From Pseudomonadota bacterium (GTDB lineage: Bacteria > Pseudomonadota > Gammaproteobacteria > Burkholderiales > JAJZUU01): a stretch of DNA of 32,750 bases. This document shows, piece after piece, positions 1-7,693 of this stretch (position 1 is the stretch's first letter; every line of letters starts with the position of its first letter). The stretch covers positions 1 through 32,750 of the forward strand of contig JAJZUU010000031.1 of assembly GCA_021848325.1 (NCBI GenBank), written 5' to 3'. A model generated the notes under the pieces. It saw only the letters and a program-made list of their open reading frames with translations, did no database searches and was not told where the DNA came from. The position numbers were made by a program, and so were the translations under genes.

Positions 1-126
1 TGGGCGCGGGCAGATTTTGCCGGTTTTGCAGGTCAATAGTCGTTCTATTGACCAAAAAAGCGGTGAAATATGCACCGGCCAGACGGATTTGCAGCCGATT
101 TCCTTTAAGTCCGACAGGCTCCTAGG
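1..126 (+). mobile_element. Right end of a MITE-like element (truncated by window edge)
   Basis: Positions 1-126 align base for base, with scattered substitutions and no gaps, to 28071-28196, the right part of the complete element near 28 kb. Both copies share an internal perfect 8-bp hairpin (GTCAATAG, 5-nt loop, CTATTGAC; here 32-52) and the same terminal 20 bases AAGTCCGACAGGCTCCTAGG (107-126). The left terminus lies outside the window. No transposase reading frame is visible in either copy, so this is called a non-autonomous element; the parent insertion sequence is not identified. The last bases of the element provide the stop codon of the neighbouring methyltransferase gene. Confidence 0.85.
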
Positions 127-922
127 CGGGTTTCCGGAAGCTCAGGAACCATGCCTGTCCGTTGAACAGGTCCCTGGATTCCACCTCCTCCATACCGTCC
201 GGGATCAGATCCAGGGGGGCGGCGATGGGCTCCCTGCGATCCTTGAACCATACCTTGATGCCGGGGATTTTTTCCGACATCCTGGCCACCTTCTCGGTTT
301 CATCCATGATGATGATCCGGGTGCCCTTCTTGGCCACCCGCACCATCTCCCGGATGGCCTTGCCGCGGTCGCTGAAGAAATTGATGCCGCCCATCTGGAA
401 TACCACGTCGAAGCTGCTGTCGGTAAAGGGCAGGTTTTCCGCCTCGCCCAGGAACAGTTCGGCGCGCTGGCCCATTTTTGGCAGCTTGCGCTTGCACACC
501 TTGAGCATGCCCCAGGACAGGTCGAGCCCGTAGTACTTGGCGTCCCGCGGCAGGTAGCGGAGGTTGGAGCCGGTCCCCACCGAGGTTTCCAGCACCTTGT
601 CCCCGGGCCGGATCTCCAGGGCGCTCAGGAATTCCTTGCGTATCTTTTCTTCCGAAAGCCCGAACACGAACAGGCCCACCTTGCTGATGAAGTCGTACAG
701 CGGTGCGGCGCGGTCATAGATGTTGCGGTACTTGTTGTTCAGGTCGGTGATCTGCTCCCGTTCCACGAAGATGGGGATGCCGTCATGGATGCGGTACTTG
801 ACGCCGTGGTCGTCGTTTGCCAGGAACTCCAGGGCTCCGCCGTGGGACGAGGACTGGGTGACCAACTGCAGCGGGGCGCACCTGACGGGGCAACGCAGGA
901 TATTCAAGGTCTCGGGGTTCAT
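122..922 (-). CDS. Class I SAM-dependent methyltransferase with N-terminal Trm112-like domain
   Basis: Predicted 266-residue cytoplasmic methyltransferase; substrate unknown. The first ~50 residues resemble a Trm112/UPF0434-type segment (ILRCPVRCAPL near the start, then DGIPIFVE), of the kind that precedes many UbiE-like methyltransferases. The Rossmann fold follows: motif I is VLETSVGTGSNLRYL, with an unusual ETSVGTG version of the SAM loop, then YYGLDLS, and the post-motif GEAENLPFTDSSFDVVFQMGG. The ATG at 922 is preferred because GGAG lies about 7 nt upstream; an ATG at 934 and a TTG at 958 are also in frame. The last Ala codon and the TAG stop lie partly or wholly in the MITE end, so the original C-terminus has probably been replaced. 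It is divergent from the HD-GYP gene across a 392-bp gap. Confidence 0.85.
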   Translation of the reverse strand: MNPETLNILRCPVRCAPLQLVTQSSSHGGALEFLANDDHGVKYRIHDGIPIFVEREQITDLNNKYRNIYDRAAPLYDFISKVGLFVFGLSEEKIRKEFLSALEIRPGDKVLETSVGTGSNLRYLPRDAKYYGLDLSWGMLKVCKRKLPKMGQRAELFLGEAENLPFTDSSFDVVFQMGGINFFSDRGKAIREMVRVAKKGTRIIIMDETEKVARMSEKIPGIKVWFKDRREPIAAPLDLIPDGMEEVESRDLFNGQAWFLSFRKPA

Positions 923-1130
923 GGCAGTCTCCATTGTTAGAAATTGAAATAGCGACAAAACTTACATTTCGAATCCTTCGGGCGCGGTCCCGTGGGAAGC
1001 CCCGCTGCGCCGTAAGAGCGCAGCCCGCGTGTGTTCTGATGGCATTACTTCTGTTTATAGTATATTCGCGAGCGGCCCGGAGCGATAATTCAAGACATGA
1101 TTATCTACTAAAATACCACAACCGCCATCT

Positions 1131-1158
1131 TGTAGTAATAGTCGTGTAGTAATACTCG
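1131..1158 (+). repeat. Two tandem 14-bp repeats
   Basis: TGTAGTAATAGTCG (1131-1144) is followed directly by TGTAGTAATACTCG (1145-1158), 13 of 14 positions identical. A related TACTA on the opposite orientation lies at about 1106-1110. The arrangement is typical of adjacent operator half-sites, but no regulator is known. Confidence 0.6.
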
Positions 1159-1246
1159 CGTTGGGGGCCGCCGGGAGCGGTCCCGATACCCTGCCGCACT
1201 TTTGCGGGCGCCTGCGGTCTATATTTATGCTATGCGGAGGATATAA

Positions 1247-1300
1247 GGCATCGAGAAATAATAATTTGGACAAATGTCCAAGGTATTATTTCTCGACGCC
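1247..1300. repeat. 54-bp imperfect palindrome upstream of the HD-GYP gene
   Basis: Arms 1247-1272 and 1275-1300 are 26 bp each and pair at 23 positions around a 2-nt loop; the centre is TTGGACAAATGTCCAA. The right half recurs at 4272-4303, in front of the KimA-like permease. The palindrome ends 14 bp before the HD-GYP start codon, so as RNA it would form a hairpin next to the ribosome-binding region; as DNA it could be an operator or a dispersed repeat. Confidence 0.75.
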
Positions 1301-1314
1301 TAAATGACAAGACC

Positions 1315-2436
1315 ATGTTCGATCACGACGACGCGCTGCGGGCGCTGGACCAGAAGATACCGCTTTCGGACAAGCTGTTGGCGGTCCACCGGGTTCTGCG
1401 CCGCAAGCTGGATTTCATCGACCGTATCGCGGTGGCGGTCTACGATCCCAGAAGCGATACCCTCAAGACCTATGCCCATAGCAGCGGCTCGGACGATCCC
1501 CTCAGCCGCTACGAGGCCAGACTGGGCGACGCGCCGTCGCTGCGGGATATCCTGGCCAAGGGACGGCCGCGGGTGGTCAACGACCTCGCCTCGTTCGGCG
1601 GCGGGCACGAGCACACCCGGCGCATCCGTGCGCAAGGGTACGGCTCCAGCTATACCCTGCCCATCTACCTCAACGGCAATTTCTTCGGTTACCTGTTTTT
1701 CAACGCCTACCGCAAGGGGGTATTTGACGATGCTGCGCTGTCCGAGCTCGATGTCTTCGGACACCTGATCTCCCTCGCCGTGGCCAGCGAGGTGTCGGAG
1801 ATCCGCACCCTGCTCGCCTCTGTCAGGACCGCTTCCGACATGGTGCACCAACGGGACTTCGAGACCGGTTCCCACCTCGACCGGATGTCCAACTACGCCA
1901 AGCTGATCGCCAAGGAACTGGCGGCGAGCGAGGGATTCGGCGACGAGATCATCGAGCACATCTTTCTGTTTTCGGTGCTGCACGACGTGGGCAAGATTGG
2001 CATACCCGACGGCATTCTGCTGAAGAACGGCAAGCTGAGCGAGGCCGAATTCGCGGTGATGAAGACCCACGCCCTCAAGGGGCGGGAGATCATAGACGCC
2101 ATGCTGCGACACTTTGGGCTGGAGGACCTGCAGCACATAGACGTGCTGCGCAACATCGCCCATCACCACCACGAGGCCATGGACGGCAGCGGCTACCCGG
2201 ACGGCCTCAGGGGGGGCGATATCCCCATCGAGGCCAGGATCGTCGCCGTGGCCGACGTGTTCGACGCCCTCACCAGCCGCCGCCCGTACAAGGCGCCCTG
2301 GAGCAACGACGAAGCCTTCGCCAAGCTGCTGGAGATCGCGGGCAGCAAATTCGATCGCAATTGCGTGGAGGCGCTGGTGCGCAGCCGGGCGGAGGTGGAG
2401 CGCATTCAGGAACGCTTCCAGGACGGGCGTCTTTAG
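1315..2436 (+). CDS. GAF-HD-GYP domain protein, probable c-di-GMP phosphodiesterase
   Basis: A 373-residue soluble protein. Residues ~15-165 look like a GAF sensory domain (alternating strands around RIAVAVYDP and SSYTLPIYLNGNFFGYLFF). Residues ~175-365 form an HD-GYP domain: LHDVGKIGIPD with His223-Asp224, then HHHEAMDGSGYPDGL with Gly293-Tyr294-Pro295, and VADVFDALTSRRPYK. All expected HD-GYP metal and signature residues are present, so hydrolysis of c-di-GMP to pGpG/GMP is the likely activity. No receiver domain or membrane segment is seen, so the input is presumably a cytoplasmic ligand of the GAF domain. The ATG at 1315 has no clear Shine-Dalgarno. An ATG at 1304 opens only an out-of-frame shadow. 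Confidence 0.9.
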   Translation: MFDHDDALRALDQKIPLSDKLLAVHRVLRRKLDFIDRIAVAVYDPRSDTLKTYAHSSGSDDPLSRYEARLGDAPSLRDILAKGRPRVVNDLASFGGGHEHTRRIRAQGYGSSYTLPIYLNGNFFGYLFFNAYRKGVFDDAALSELDVFGHLISLAVASEVSEIRTLLASVRTASDMVHQRDFETGSHLDRMSNYAKLIAKELAASEGFGDEIIEHIFLFSVLHDVGKIGIPDGILLKNGKLSEAEFAVMKTHALKGREIIDAMLRHFGLEDLQHIDVLRNIAHHHHEAMDGSGYPDGLRGGDIPIEARIVAVADVFDALTSRRPYKAPWSNDEAFAKLLEIAGSKFDRNCVEALVRSRAEVERIQERFQDGRL

Positions 2437-2584
2437 CGGTCAGGGGGTCCCTGCAGCCCGTTTTCATCCCGCCCGGCCGATGTTTCGCGCCATCGCGGGC
2501 AGGCCCCAAAAGGCGCGTTTCCTTGTGAAGACGCCCGGTCTCCCCTAGAATAGGCCCTTTTTGACTGGGCTGCTGGGTCTGCGG

Positions 2585-3907
2585 ATGCCTAACGACGTAC
2601 TCGTGCAAGTCAAGCGCTGGCTGTCCCTGAGGCGCTGGGCACGCCGCCTGCTATTCTGGGGCGGGGCGGTCGCCGTCGGCGGGGTGGCGATCATGTTCGC
2701 CGTCGCGAGCGAATACGCGAACGAGGTGTTGCACCGGGTGATCGGCTATTCGTCGTTTCTGCCCTTCGTCATCGCCCCGGCGGGGCTGGCGCTGGCCGTT
2801 GCCGTTACCCGCAGGTTCTTTCCGGGTTCGGAAGGCAGCGGCATTCCCCAGACCATCGCCGCGCTCGACATGAAGGACCAGTCCGCCCGCAACGCGGTCC
2901 TTTCCCTGCGTATCGCGGCAGGCAAGATACTGCTCACCTTCGTCGGGCTGCTGTCCGGGGCATCGGTGGGCCGCGAAGGCCCCACGGTCCAGATCGGCGC
3001 CTCCATCATGCACGCCCTGGGGCGGCTGGGCGCCTTTCCGCGCCACGATCTCGAGAAGGGGCTGATCCTGGCGGGCGGCGCGGCAGGGGTGGCCGCCGCC
3101 TTCAACACGCCGCTGGCCGGGGTGGTGTTCGCCATCGAGGAGATGAGCCGCTCCTTCGAGCACCGCACCAGCGGGACAGTGATGACCGCGGTCATCGTGG
3201 CCGGCATCACCTCCTTGTACGTGCTCGGCAACTATACCTATTTCGGCCATACCTCCGCCACCCTCAGCCTGGGCGAGGGCTGGATCGCGGTGCTGGTGTG
3301 CGGCGTGGTCGGCGGATTGCTGGGCGGGCTGTTCAGCCGCGCGCTGATCGCTTCGGTGCGCGGGCTGCCGGGCCGGATCGGCCGCTTCATGCGGGAGCGG
3401 CCGATCCTGTTCGCCGCCGGTTGCGGCTTGACGCTCGCCATTATCGGTCTGGTCTCGGGGAGCACCACCTACGGCAGCGGCTACAACGAGGCCAAGCAGA
3501 TCGTGGAGGGCACCAAGGCCCTGCCCGAGGCCTACGGCGCCCTTAAGATGCTGGCCACCCTCGTCTCCTACCTGAGCGGCATCCCGGGCGGGCTGTTTGC
3601 CCCCACCCTCGCCGTGGGGGCCGGTTTCGGCTCGAACCTGGTGCCCTTCCTGCCCTATGCGCCCGCCAGCGCCGTGATCATCCTGGGCATGGTTTCCTAC
3701 TTTGCGGGCGTGGTGCAGGCTCCCATTACCTCCTTTGTCATCGTGATGGAAATGACCGACAACCATACCATGGTGGTTCCCCTGATGGCGGCCTCCCTGA
3801 TTGCTTACGCCTGTTCCAGCCTGGTTTGCGGCACGCCGCTGTACAAGGCGCTGTCGGAAGGCTTCCTTACCCGGTCGGGCGGGGCGCCTCTTCCCGTGAA
3901 ATCGTGA
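2585..3907 (+). CDS. ClC-family chloride channel / H+-Cl- antiporter
   Basis: A 440-residue inner-membrane protein with many hydrophobic helices. Three ClC anion-site motifs are present in order: GSGIP (84-88), GREGP (129-133) and GGLFAP (from 335), plus PLY near the C-terminus (Tyr420). The gating glutamate of GREGP is kept (Glu131), and a second glutamate sits 55 residues on, in FAIEEM (Glu186), the position of the internal proton glutamate of E. coli ClcA. Both being present favours a proton-coupled antiporter over a passive channel. No C-terminal CBS pair follows. The ATG at 2585 is preferred; a TTG at 2561 is in frame but would add eight unremarkable residues. Confidence 0.93.
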   Translation: MPNDVLVQVKRWLSLRRWARRLLFWGGAVAVGGVAIMFAVASEYANEVLHRVIGYSSFLPFVIAPAGLALAVAVTRRFFPGSEGSGIPQTIAALDMKDQSARNAVLSLRIAAGKILLTFVGLLSGASVGREGPTVQIGASIMHALGRLGAFPRHDLEKGLILAGGAAGVAAAFNTPLAGVVFAIEEMSRSFEHRTSGTVMTAVIVAGITSLYVLGNYTYFGHTSATLSLGEGWIAVLVCGVVGGLLGGLFSRALIASVRGLPGRIGRFMRERPILFAAGCGLTLAIIGLVSGSTTYGSGYNEAKQIVEGTKALPEAYGALKMLATLVSYLSGIPGGLFAPTLAVGAGFGSNLVPFLPYAPASAVIILGMVSYFAGVVQAPITSFVIVMEMTDNHTMVVPLMAASLIAYACSSLVCGTPLYKALSEGFLTRSGGAPLPVKS

Positions 3908-4173
3908 GAAAGGCGGCAAACATGCATGGCGCGCGGATACCCGCCCGAGTTGGGGCGGGGAATAGTGAATGGGGTGGTTGAAAAAAGCGGATGTCACAAT
4001 CCGGATATCTTTTAAAATAGTGTCTGCGCGAGCGAGCACCCAAGGCAGCAAAGGGGTAGAATAATGGCGCCGAAAGCCACGCAGCGGACATCCGGGAGCG
4101 ACATGGCGGCTGGGGCTTCGCATCGCGATTCAGGTGAATAGTGCGGGCTGCGCCGGGAAATGCGGCCCGGAGG

Positions 4174-4273
4174 GTTGTGGCGAATCCGCGCGTCTGCGGC
4201 GTTGCGAGCCTTGCCAATGGAATGACCATTGGCCGCGGCTCGCGCCTTGCATCCATCGCGGATTCGCCGCAAC
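4174..4273. repeat. 100-bp nested palindrome
   Basis: The outer arms GTTGTGGCGAATCCGCG (4174-4190) and CGCGGATTCGCCGCAAC (4257-4273) pair at 16 of 17 positions. Inside lie two further perfect stems: GCGAGCC (4204-4210) with GGCTCGC (4237-4243), and GCCAATGG (4213-4220) with CCATTGGC (4226-4233) around the loop AATGA. The structure could form a long branched hairpin or a cruciform. It looks like a dispersed repeat or a structured RNA; I know no family for it. Confidence 0.65.
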
Positions 4274-4303
4274 AAATGTCCAAGTTATTATTTCTCGACG
4301 CCT
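4272..4303 (+). repeat. Half copy of the 1247-1300 palindrome
   Basis: Thirty-one of 32 bases match 1270-1301, the right half of the palindrome in front of the HD-GYP gene; the one difference is G/T after ACAAATGTCCAAG. The left half is missing here and is replaced by the nested palindrome at 4174-4273. Its position upstream of a second gene in the same orientation suggests a mobile repeat or a shared control element. Confidence 0.75.
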
Positions 4304-4314
4304 GAGGAACTTGC

Positions 4315-4401
4315 ATGGTAGCCAATGAACTTATTCGAGCGATTTTGCCCCTGCTGCGGCAGGCGGCAGGGATCGCCCTGCCCGATAAACCATCCGCTTA
4401 A
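4315..4401 (+). CDS. Candidate 28-residue small ORF upstream of the permease
   Basis: An ATG at 4315 opens a 28-codon frame beginning MVANELIRAILPLLRQAAG and ending TAA at 4401, 20 bp before the permease start. It has a reasonable Shine-Dalgarno (TGAGGAAC, about 6 nt upstream), which the permease start itself lacks. The peptide is mostly a single amphipathic or hydrophobic helix. It could be a leader peptide coupling translation to the permease, or a chance frame. There is no homology I recognise. Confidence 0.35.
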   Translation: MVANELIRAILPLLRQAAGIALPDKPSA

Positions 4402-4421
4402 CAATTGCTCTTGCGCCATCC

Positions 4422-6377
4422 ATGAAGAAATTTCTCGAGTTCTTGCTGGGGGCGCCGCGTAACCCCCTCAGCCCGGAGACCCGGCAGCACATCACGCTGA
4501 TCGCCTTTTTCGCCTGGGTCGGCCTGGGGGCCGACGGCCTCTCGTCCTCCTGTTACGGCCCGGAAGAAGCGTTCGTCGCCCTGGGGCAGCATACCCATCT
4601 CGGGCTGTATCTCGCCCTCGCTACCACGCTCACCGTGTTCATCATTTCGGTTGCCTACAACCAGGTGATCGAACTGTTTCCCTCCGGCGGCGGCGGCTAC
4701 AAGGTGGCTACCAAGCTGATCAACCCCCATGCCGGCCTGGTCTCCGGTGCCGCCCTGATCGTGGACTACGTGCTGACCATCACCATATCCATCGCCAGCG
4801 GGGTGGATGCCCTGTTCAGCCTGTTGCCCGGCTCGCCGCACGTGGTCAAGCTGGGCACCGAAATCCTGCTGATCCTGGTGCTGCTGGTGCTCAACCTGCG
4901 GGGCATGAAGGAATCGATCAAGGTGCTGATGCCCATTTTTCTCGGCTTTGTCATCACCCACGCCTTTCTCATTCTGTACGGGATTTTCGTCCATTCCAGC
5001 CGCCTGCCGGGCCTGATTCCGCAGACTCTCCATGAAACCGCTTCCTTCACCCATCAGATGGGGTGGATATTCGCCGTCTCCCTGTTTCTGCGGGCCTATT
5101 CCCTGGGGGGGGGGACCTACACCGGGATCGAGGCGGTTTCCAACAATGTCAACACCTTGGCGGAGCCGCGGGTCCGAACCGGGAAGTGGACCATGTTCTA
5201 CATGGCCACCTCGCTTGCCTTTACTGCGGGCGGCATCATCGTGCTCTACCTGCTGTGGGGCGTCGCCCGCGTCCCGGGGCAGACGCTGAACGCGGTGGTA
5301 TTCAAGGCCATTATGAACCATTGGCACTGGAACGGCTGGGATCTGGGGACTTGGTTGCTGCCCATGGTGCTGGCGCTGGAGGCCGGCCTGCTGTTCGTGG
5401 CGGCCAATACGGGCTTCCTGGGCGGGCCGGCGGTGCTGGCCAACATGGCGGCGGACCAGTGGGTGCCCCACCAGTTCATCAACCTGTCCAGCCGCCTGGT
5501 GACCAAGAACGGGGTGGTGCTCATGGGGCTGTCCGCGCTGGCCATATTGCTGTGGAGCGGGGGCAGCGTGGCCTTGCTGGTGGTGCTGTACAGCATCAAC
5601 GTGTTCCTCACCTTTTCCCTGTCGCTGCTCGGGCTGTGCATCTACTGGTGGCGCAACCGGGGCGTGGAGCAGCGCTGGTGGTGGCGCCTGGCGCTTTCGC
5701 TGATCGGCCTGGCGGTGACCAGCAGCATTTTGCTGGTCACCCTGGTTGAAAAGTTCGCCGAAGGCGGGTGGGTCACCATCCTGATCACCAGCCTGGTGAT
5801 CGCCGCCGGCCTCCTGATCCGCAGACACTACGGCGAGACCCGCGCCCAGTTGCGCAAGGTGGACCAGTTGTTCGCCGCCCAGGAAACGCACCAGGTCGAA
5901 TCCCCGCCGGCGCTCGACCCGCGGCAGCCCACCGCCGTGTTCATGGTGGGCCGAAACCGCGGCGCCGGGATGCATACCCTGCTTTGGGTGCAGCGCCTGT
6001 TTCCCGGGCATTTCAAGAATTTCATCTTTCTCAGCGTGGGGGAGGTGGACTCCAAGAGCTACGGGGGCGTAGGGGCGCTGGAAAAGATGCAGGAGGAAGT
6101 CGCCTACAGCCTCTCCTATTTCGTCAACTTCTGCCACAATCACGGGCTGGCCGCCGCCGCCTATTCCGCCTACGGGACCGATACCATAGAGGAACTCAAC
6201 ACCCTGGCGCTGCGAGTCGGCCAGGAATACCCGGACTGTGTCTTCTTTGCCAGCACCCTGATCTTTGTCCACGATAACTGGCTTACCCGCATGCTGCACA
6301 ACCAGACCGCCTTCGCCATGCAGCGCCGCCTGCATCTGCGCGGCATGCAGATGGTGATCCTGCCTATGAAGATTTAA
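4422..6377 (+). CDS. APC-superfamily permease, KimA-like (probable K+ uptake)
   Basis: A 651-residue inner-membrane protein: about 12 hydrophobic segments to residue ~480, then a ~170-residue soluble C-terminal domain (VFMVGRNRGAGMHTLLWVQRLFPGHF onward). The core resembles Bacillus KimA (YdaO): GADGLSSSCYG carries Asp38 and Tyr45 with the KimA Asp36/Tyr43 spacing, VDYVLT gives Asp115-Tyr116 (KimA Asp117-Tyr118), and FPSGGGGYKVATK and LVLNLRGMKES match conserved KimA stretches. In KimA these Asp and Tyr residues bind K+, so proton-coupled K+ uptake is the best inference; a general amino-acid permease is the alternative. No c-di-AMP riboswitch was recognised upstream. No clear Shine-Dalgarno precedes the ATG. 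Confidence 0.8.
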   Translation: MKKFLEFLLGAPRNPLSPETRQHITLIAFFAWVGLGADGLSSSCYGPEEAFVALGQHTHLGLYLALATTLTVFIISVAYNQVIELFPSGGGGYKVATKLINPHAGLVSGAALIVDYVLTITISIASGVDALFSLLPGSPHVVKLGTEILLILVLLVLNLRGMKESIKVLMPIFLGFVITHAFLILYGIFVHSSRLPGLIPQTLHETASFTHQMGWIFAVSLFLRAYSLGGGTYTGIEAVSNNVNTLAEPRVRTGKWTMFYMATSLAFTAGGIIVLYLLWGVARVPGQTLNAVVFKAIMNHWHWNGWDLGTWLLPMVLALEAGLLFVAANTGFLGGPAVLANMAADQWVPHQFINLSSRLVTKNGVVLMGLSALAILLWSGGSVALLVVLYSINVFLTFSLSLLGLCIYWWRNRGVEQRWWWRLALSLIGLAVTSSILLVTLVEKFAEGGWVTILITSLVIAAGLLIRRHYGETRAQLRKVDQLFAAQETHQVESPPALDPRQPTAVFMVGRNRGAGMHTLLWVQRLFPGHFKNFIFLSVGEVDSKSYGGVGALEKMQEEVAYSLSYFVNFCHNHGLAAAAYSAYGTDTIEELNTLALRVGQEYPDCVFFASTLIFVHDNWLTRMLHNQTAFAMQRRLHLRGMQMVILPMKI

Positions 6378-6410
6378 TGACGCCGGTACCCGCAGCAAAT
6401 ACCCATCCGC

Positions 6411-6416
6411 TATAAT
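6411..6416 (+). promoter_or_regulatory. Perfect -10 hexamer before the mla-type operon
   Basis: TATAAT lies 132 bp upstream of the STAS-MlaE start and directly after the permease gene. No good -35 hexamer is found 16-18 bp upstream, so this is a candidate sigma70-type promoter only. Confidence 0.35.
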
Positions 6417-6548
6417 CGGTTTGAGAAGACGCGCCAGGCGCGCGCGGCGGAGCCCCGGTGGCCCGTATGCGGTTAGCCGGCCCGAAATAGACCGTGCCTT
6501 GCCCCGGCGACTCGCCGCGGGCCGGGCGAATGTAGACACTGCCGTGTT

Positions 6549-7691
6549 ATGGCGCTTGACCCTTCTGCTTCCCGGCCTGTCGACGCCGGGATCGAACTGC
6601 CCGCGGCGGGAACCGAGATCCGCTGCCTGGGCGCCTGGACCGTGGGGGCGGTGGCTCCGCTGGAGCGCCGGCTTGCCGCGCTTCGGTGGCCCTCCGGACC
6701 AGATCTGGTGCTGGACGGCGGCGGGATCTCCGCCATGGACACGGCCGGGGCGTGGCTGCTGCTGCATATTGTCCGCCTGCTCGAGCAAGGCGGGCGCCGG
6801 GTGACGCTGCGGGACCTGCGCGCCGAACACGAATCCCTGCTGGGCCTCGTGCGCGCCCGCGGACCGGCGGCCGGGGCGCCGGGGAGGCCAGCGGGCCCCG
6901 GCACCCTGGAGGCGATCGGGCGCCGTTTCTGGCTCGGCTGGCAGCAGGTGATCGGGGGGCTCGCCTTTCTGGGAGAGGCCGCGCTGGCCGTGCTGCACTC
7001 CTTGGCGCGCCCCGCGCGCATCCGCTGGCGGCCCGTGCTGTACAACCTGCACACGGCCGGTTTCAATGCGCTGCCCATCACCGGGCTGCTTTCGTTCCTG
7101 ATGGGGGTAGTGATCGCCTACCAGGGTGCGGGACAACTGCAGCGCTACGGCGCCAACATCTTCGTGGCCGACTTGGTGGGGCTGTCCATGCTGCGGGAGC
7201 TGGCGCCGCTGCTGACCGCCATTATCGTCGCCGGCCGCTCCGGCTCGGCCTTCGCCGCGCAGATCGGCACCATGAAGATGACCGAGGAGGTCGACGCCCT
7301 GCGCACCATCGGCATTGCGCCCATGGAACTCCTGGTGCTGCCGAAGATACTGGCGCTGATGATCGCCCTGCCGCTGCTCACCGTCTATGCCGACGTGCTG
7401 GGGGTGTTCGGCGGAATGCTCATGGGCCGGGCCCAGTTGGGGGTCGGATTCGAGCAGTTCATCGACCGTTTCGAGGACGCCATTACGCTCTCTTCGTATC
7501 TGGTGGGGCTCGGCAAGGCCCCGGTATTCGCCGCCATCATCGCCCTGGTGGGCTGCTTCCAGGGCTTCCAGGTGAGCGGCGGGGCGGACAGCGTCGGCCG
7601 GCAGACCACGGTGAGCGTGGTCCAGTCGATCTTTCTGGTGATCATCGCGGACGCGCTGTTTTCCGTGATTTTCAGCTGGCTCAAGATTTGA
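6549..7691 (+). CDS. mlaE: STAS-MlaE fusion, MCE lipid ABC transporter permease
   Basis: A 380-residue permease of the MlaE/YrbE family for an MCE-type lipid transporter between the membranes. Residues ~10-115 form a STAS domain (LGAWTVGAVAPLERRL, then GGISAMDTAGAWLLLHIV), which in E. coli is the separate protein MlaB. Residues ~125-380 are the permease: FNALPITGLLSFLMGVVIAYQG, LRELAPLLTAIIVAGRSGSAFAAQIG, TEEVDALRTIGI and about five membrane helices. It starts the operon, and the stop is 2 bp before the GTG of the ATPase gene. Fusion of MlaB to MlaE is known in other bacteria and explains why no separate mlaB is seen. Confidence 0.92.
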   Translation: MALDPSASRPVDAGIELPAAGTEIRCLGAWTVGAVAPLERRLAALRWPSGPDLVLDGGGISAMDTAGAWLLLHIVRLLEQGGRRVTLRDLRAEHESLLGLVRARGPAAGAPGRPAGPGTLEAIGRRFWLGWQQVIGGLAFLGEAALAVLHSLARPARIRWRPVLYNLHTAGFNALPITGLLSFLMGVVIAYQGAGQLQRYGANIFVADLVGLSMLRELAPLLTAIIVAGRSGSAFAAQIGTMKMTEEVDALRTIGIAPMELLVLPKILALMIALPLLTVYADVLGVFGGMLMGRAQLGVGFEQFIDRFEDAITLSSYLVGLGKAPVFAAIIALVGCFQGFQVSGGADSVGRQTTVSVVQSIFLVIIADALFSVIFSWLKI

Positions 7692-7693
7692 CC

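Larger units (their letters stand above)
923..1314. promoter_or_regulatory. Divergent intergenic region with repeats
   Basis: This 392-bp gap separates the methyltransferase (minus) from the HD-GYP gene (plus) and is much more AT-rich than its neighbours between about 1040 and 1160 and again at 1240-1300. It must hold promoters for both genes, but I cannot assign a convincing -35/-10 pair. It contains a 14-bp tandem repeat (1131-1158) and a 54-bp palindrome (1247-1300), listed separately. No coding sequence is supported. Confidence 0.5.
3908..4314. other. Repeat-rich intergenic region before the KimA-like permease
   Basis: No gene is supported here. The stretch holds nested inverted repeats (4174-4273) and a copy of the right half of the 1247-1300 palindrome (4272-4303). 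Open frames on the minus strand across 3867-4325 have no recognisable domains and lie across the palindromes, so I regard them as chance frames in repeat DNA. Confidence 0.6.

Noticed and set aside
2651-4123. 490-codon minus-strand frame opposite the ClC gene
   Set aside because: Shadow of the ClC gene; no motifs, biased composition.
4174-4421. c-di-AMP (ydaO) riboswitch upstream of the KimA-like gene
   Set aside because: The palindromes do not show the conserved ydaO core that I know; they look like repeats.
4398-7136. Very long minus-strand frame opposite the permease and mlaE-like genes
   Set aside because: It is Gln/His/Gly/Pro-rich with no domain and lies antisense to two conserved genes.
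6686-7693. Upstream extension of the MlaF frame to a 601-residue protein
   Set aside because: Residues before 7694 overlap the conserved permease in another frame and have no homology; composition is typical of a shadow frame in GC-rich DNA.
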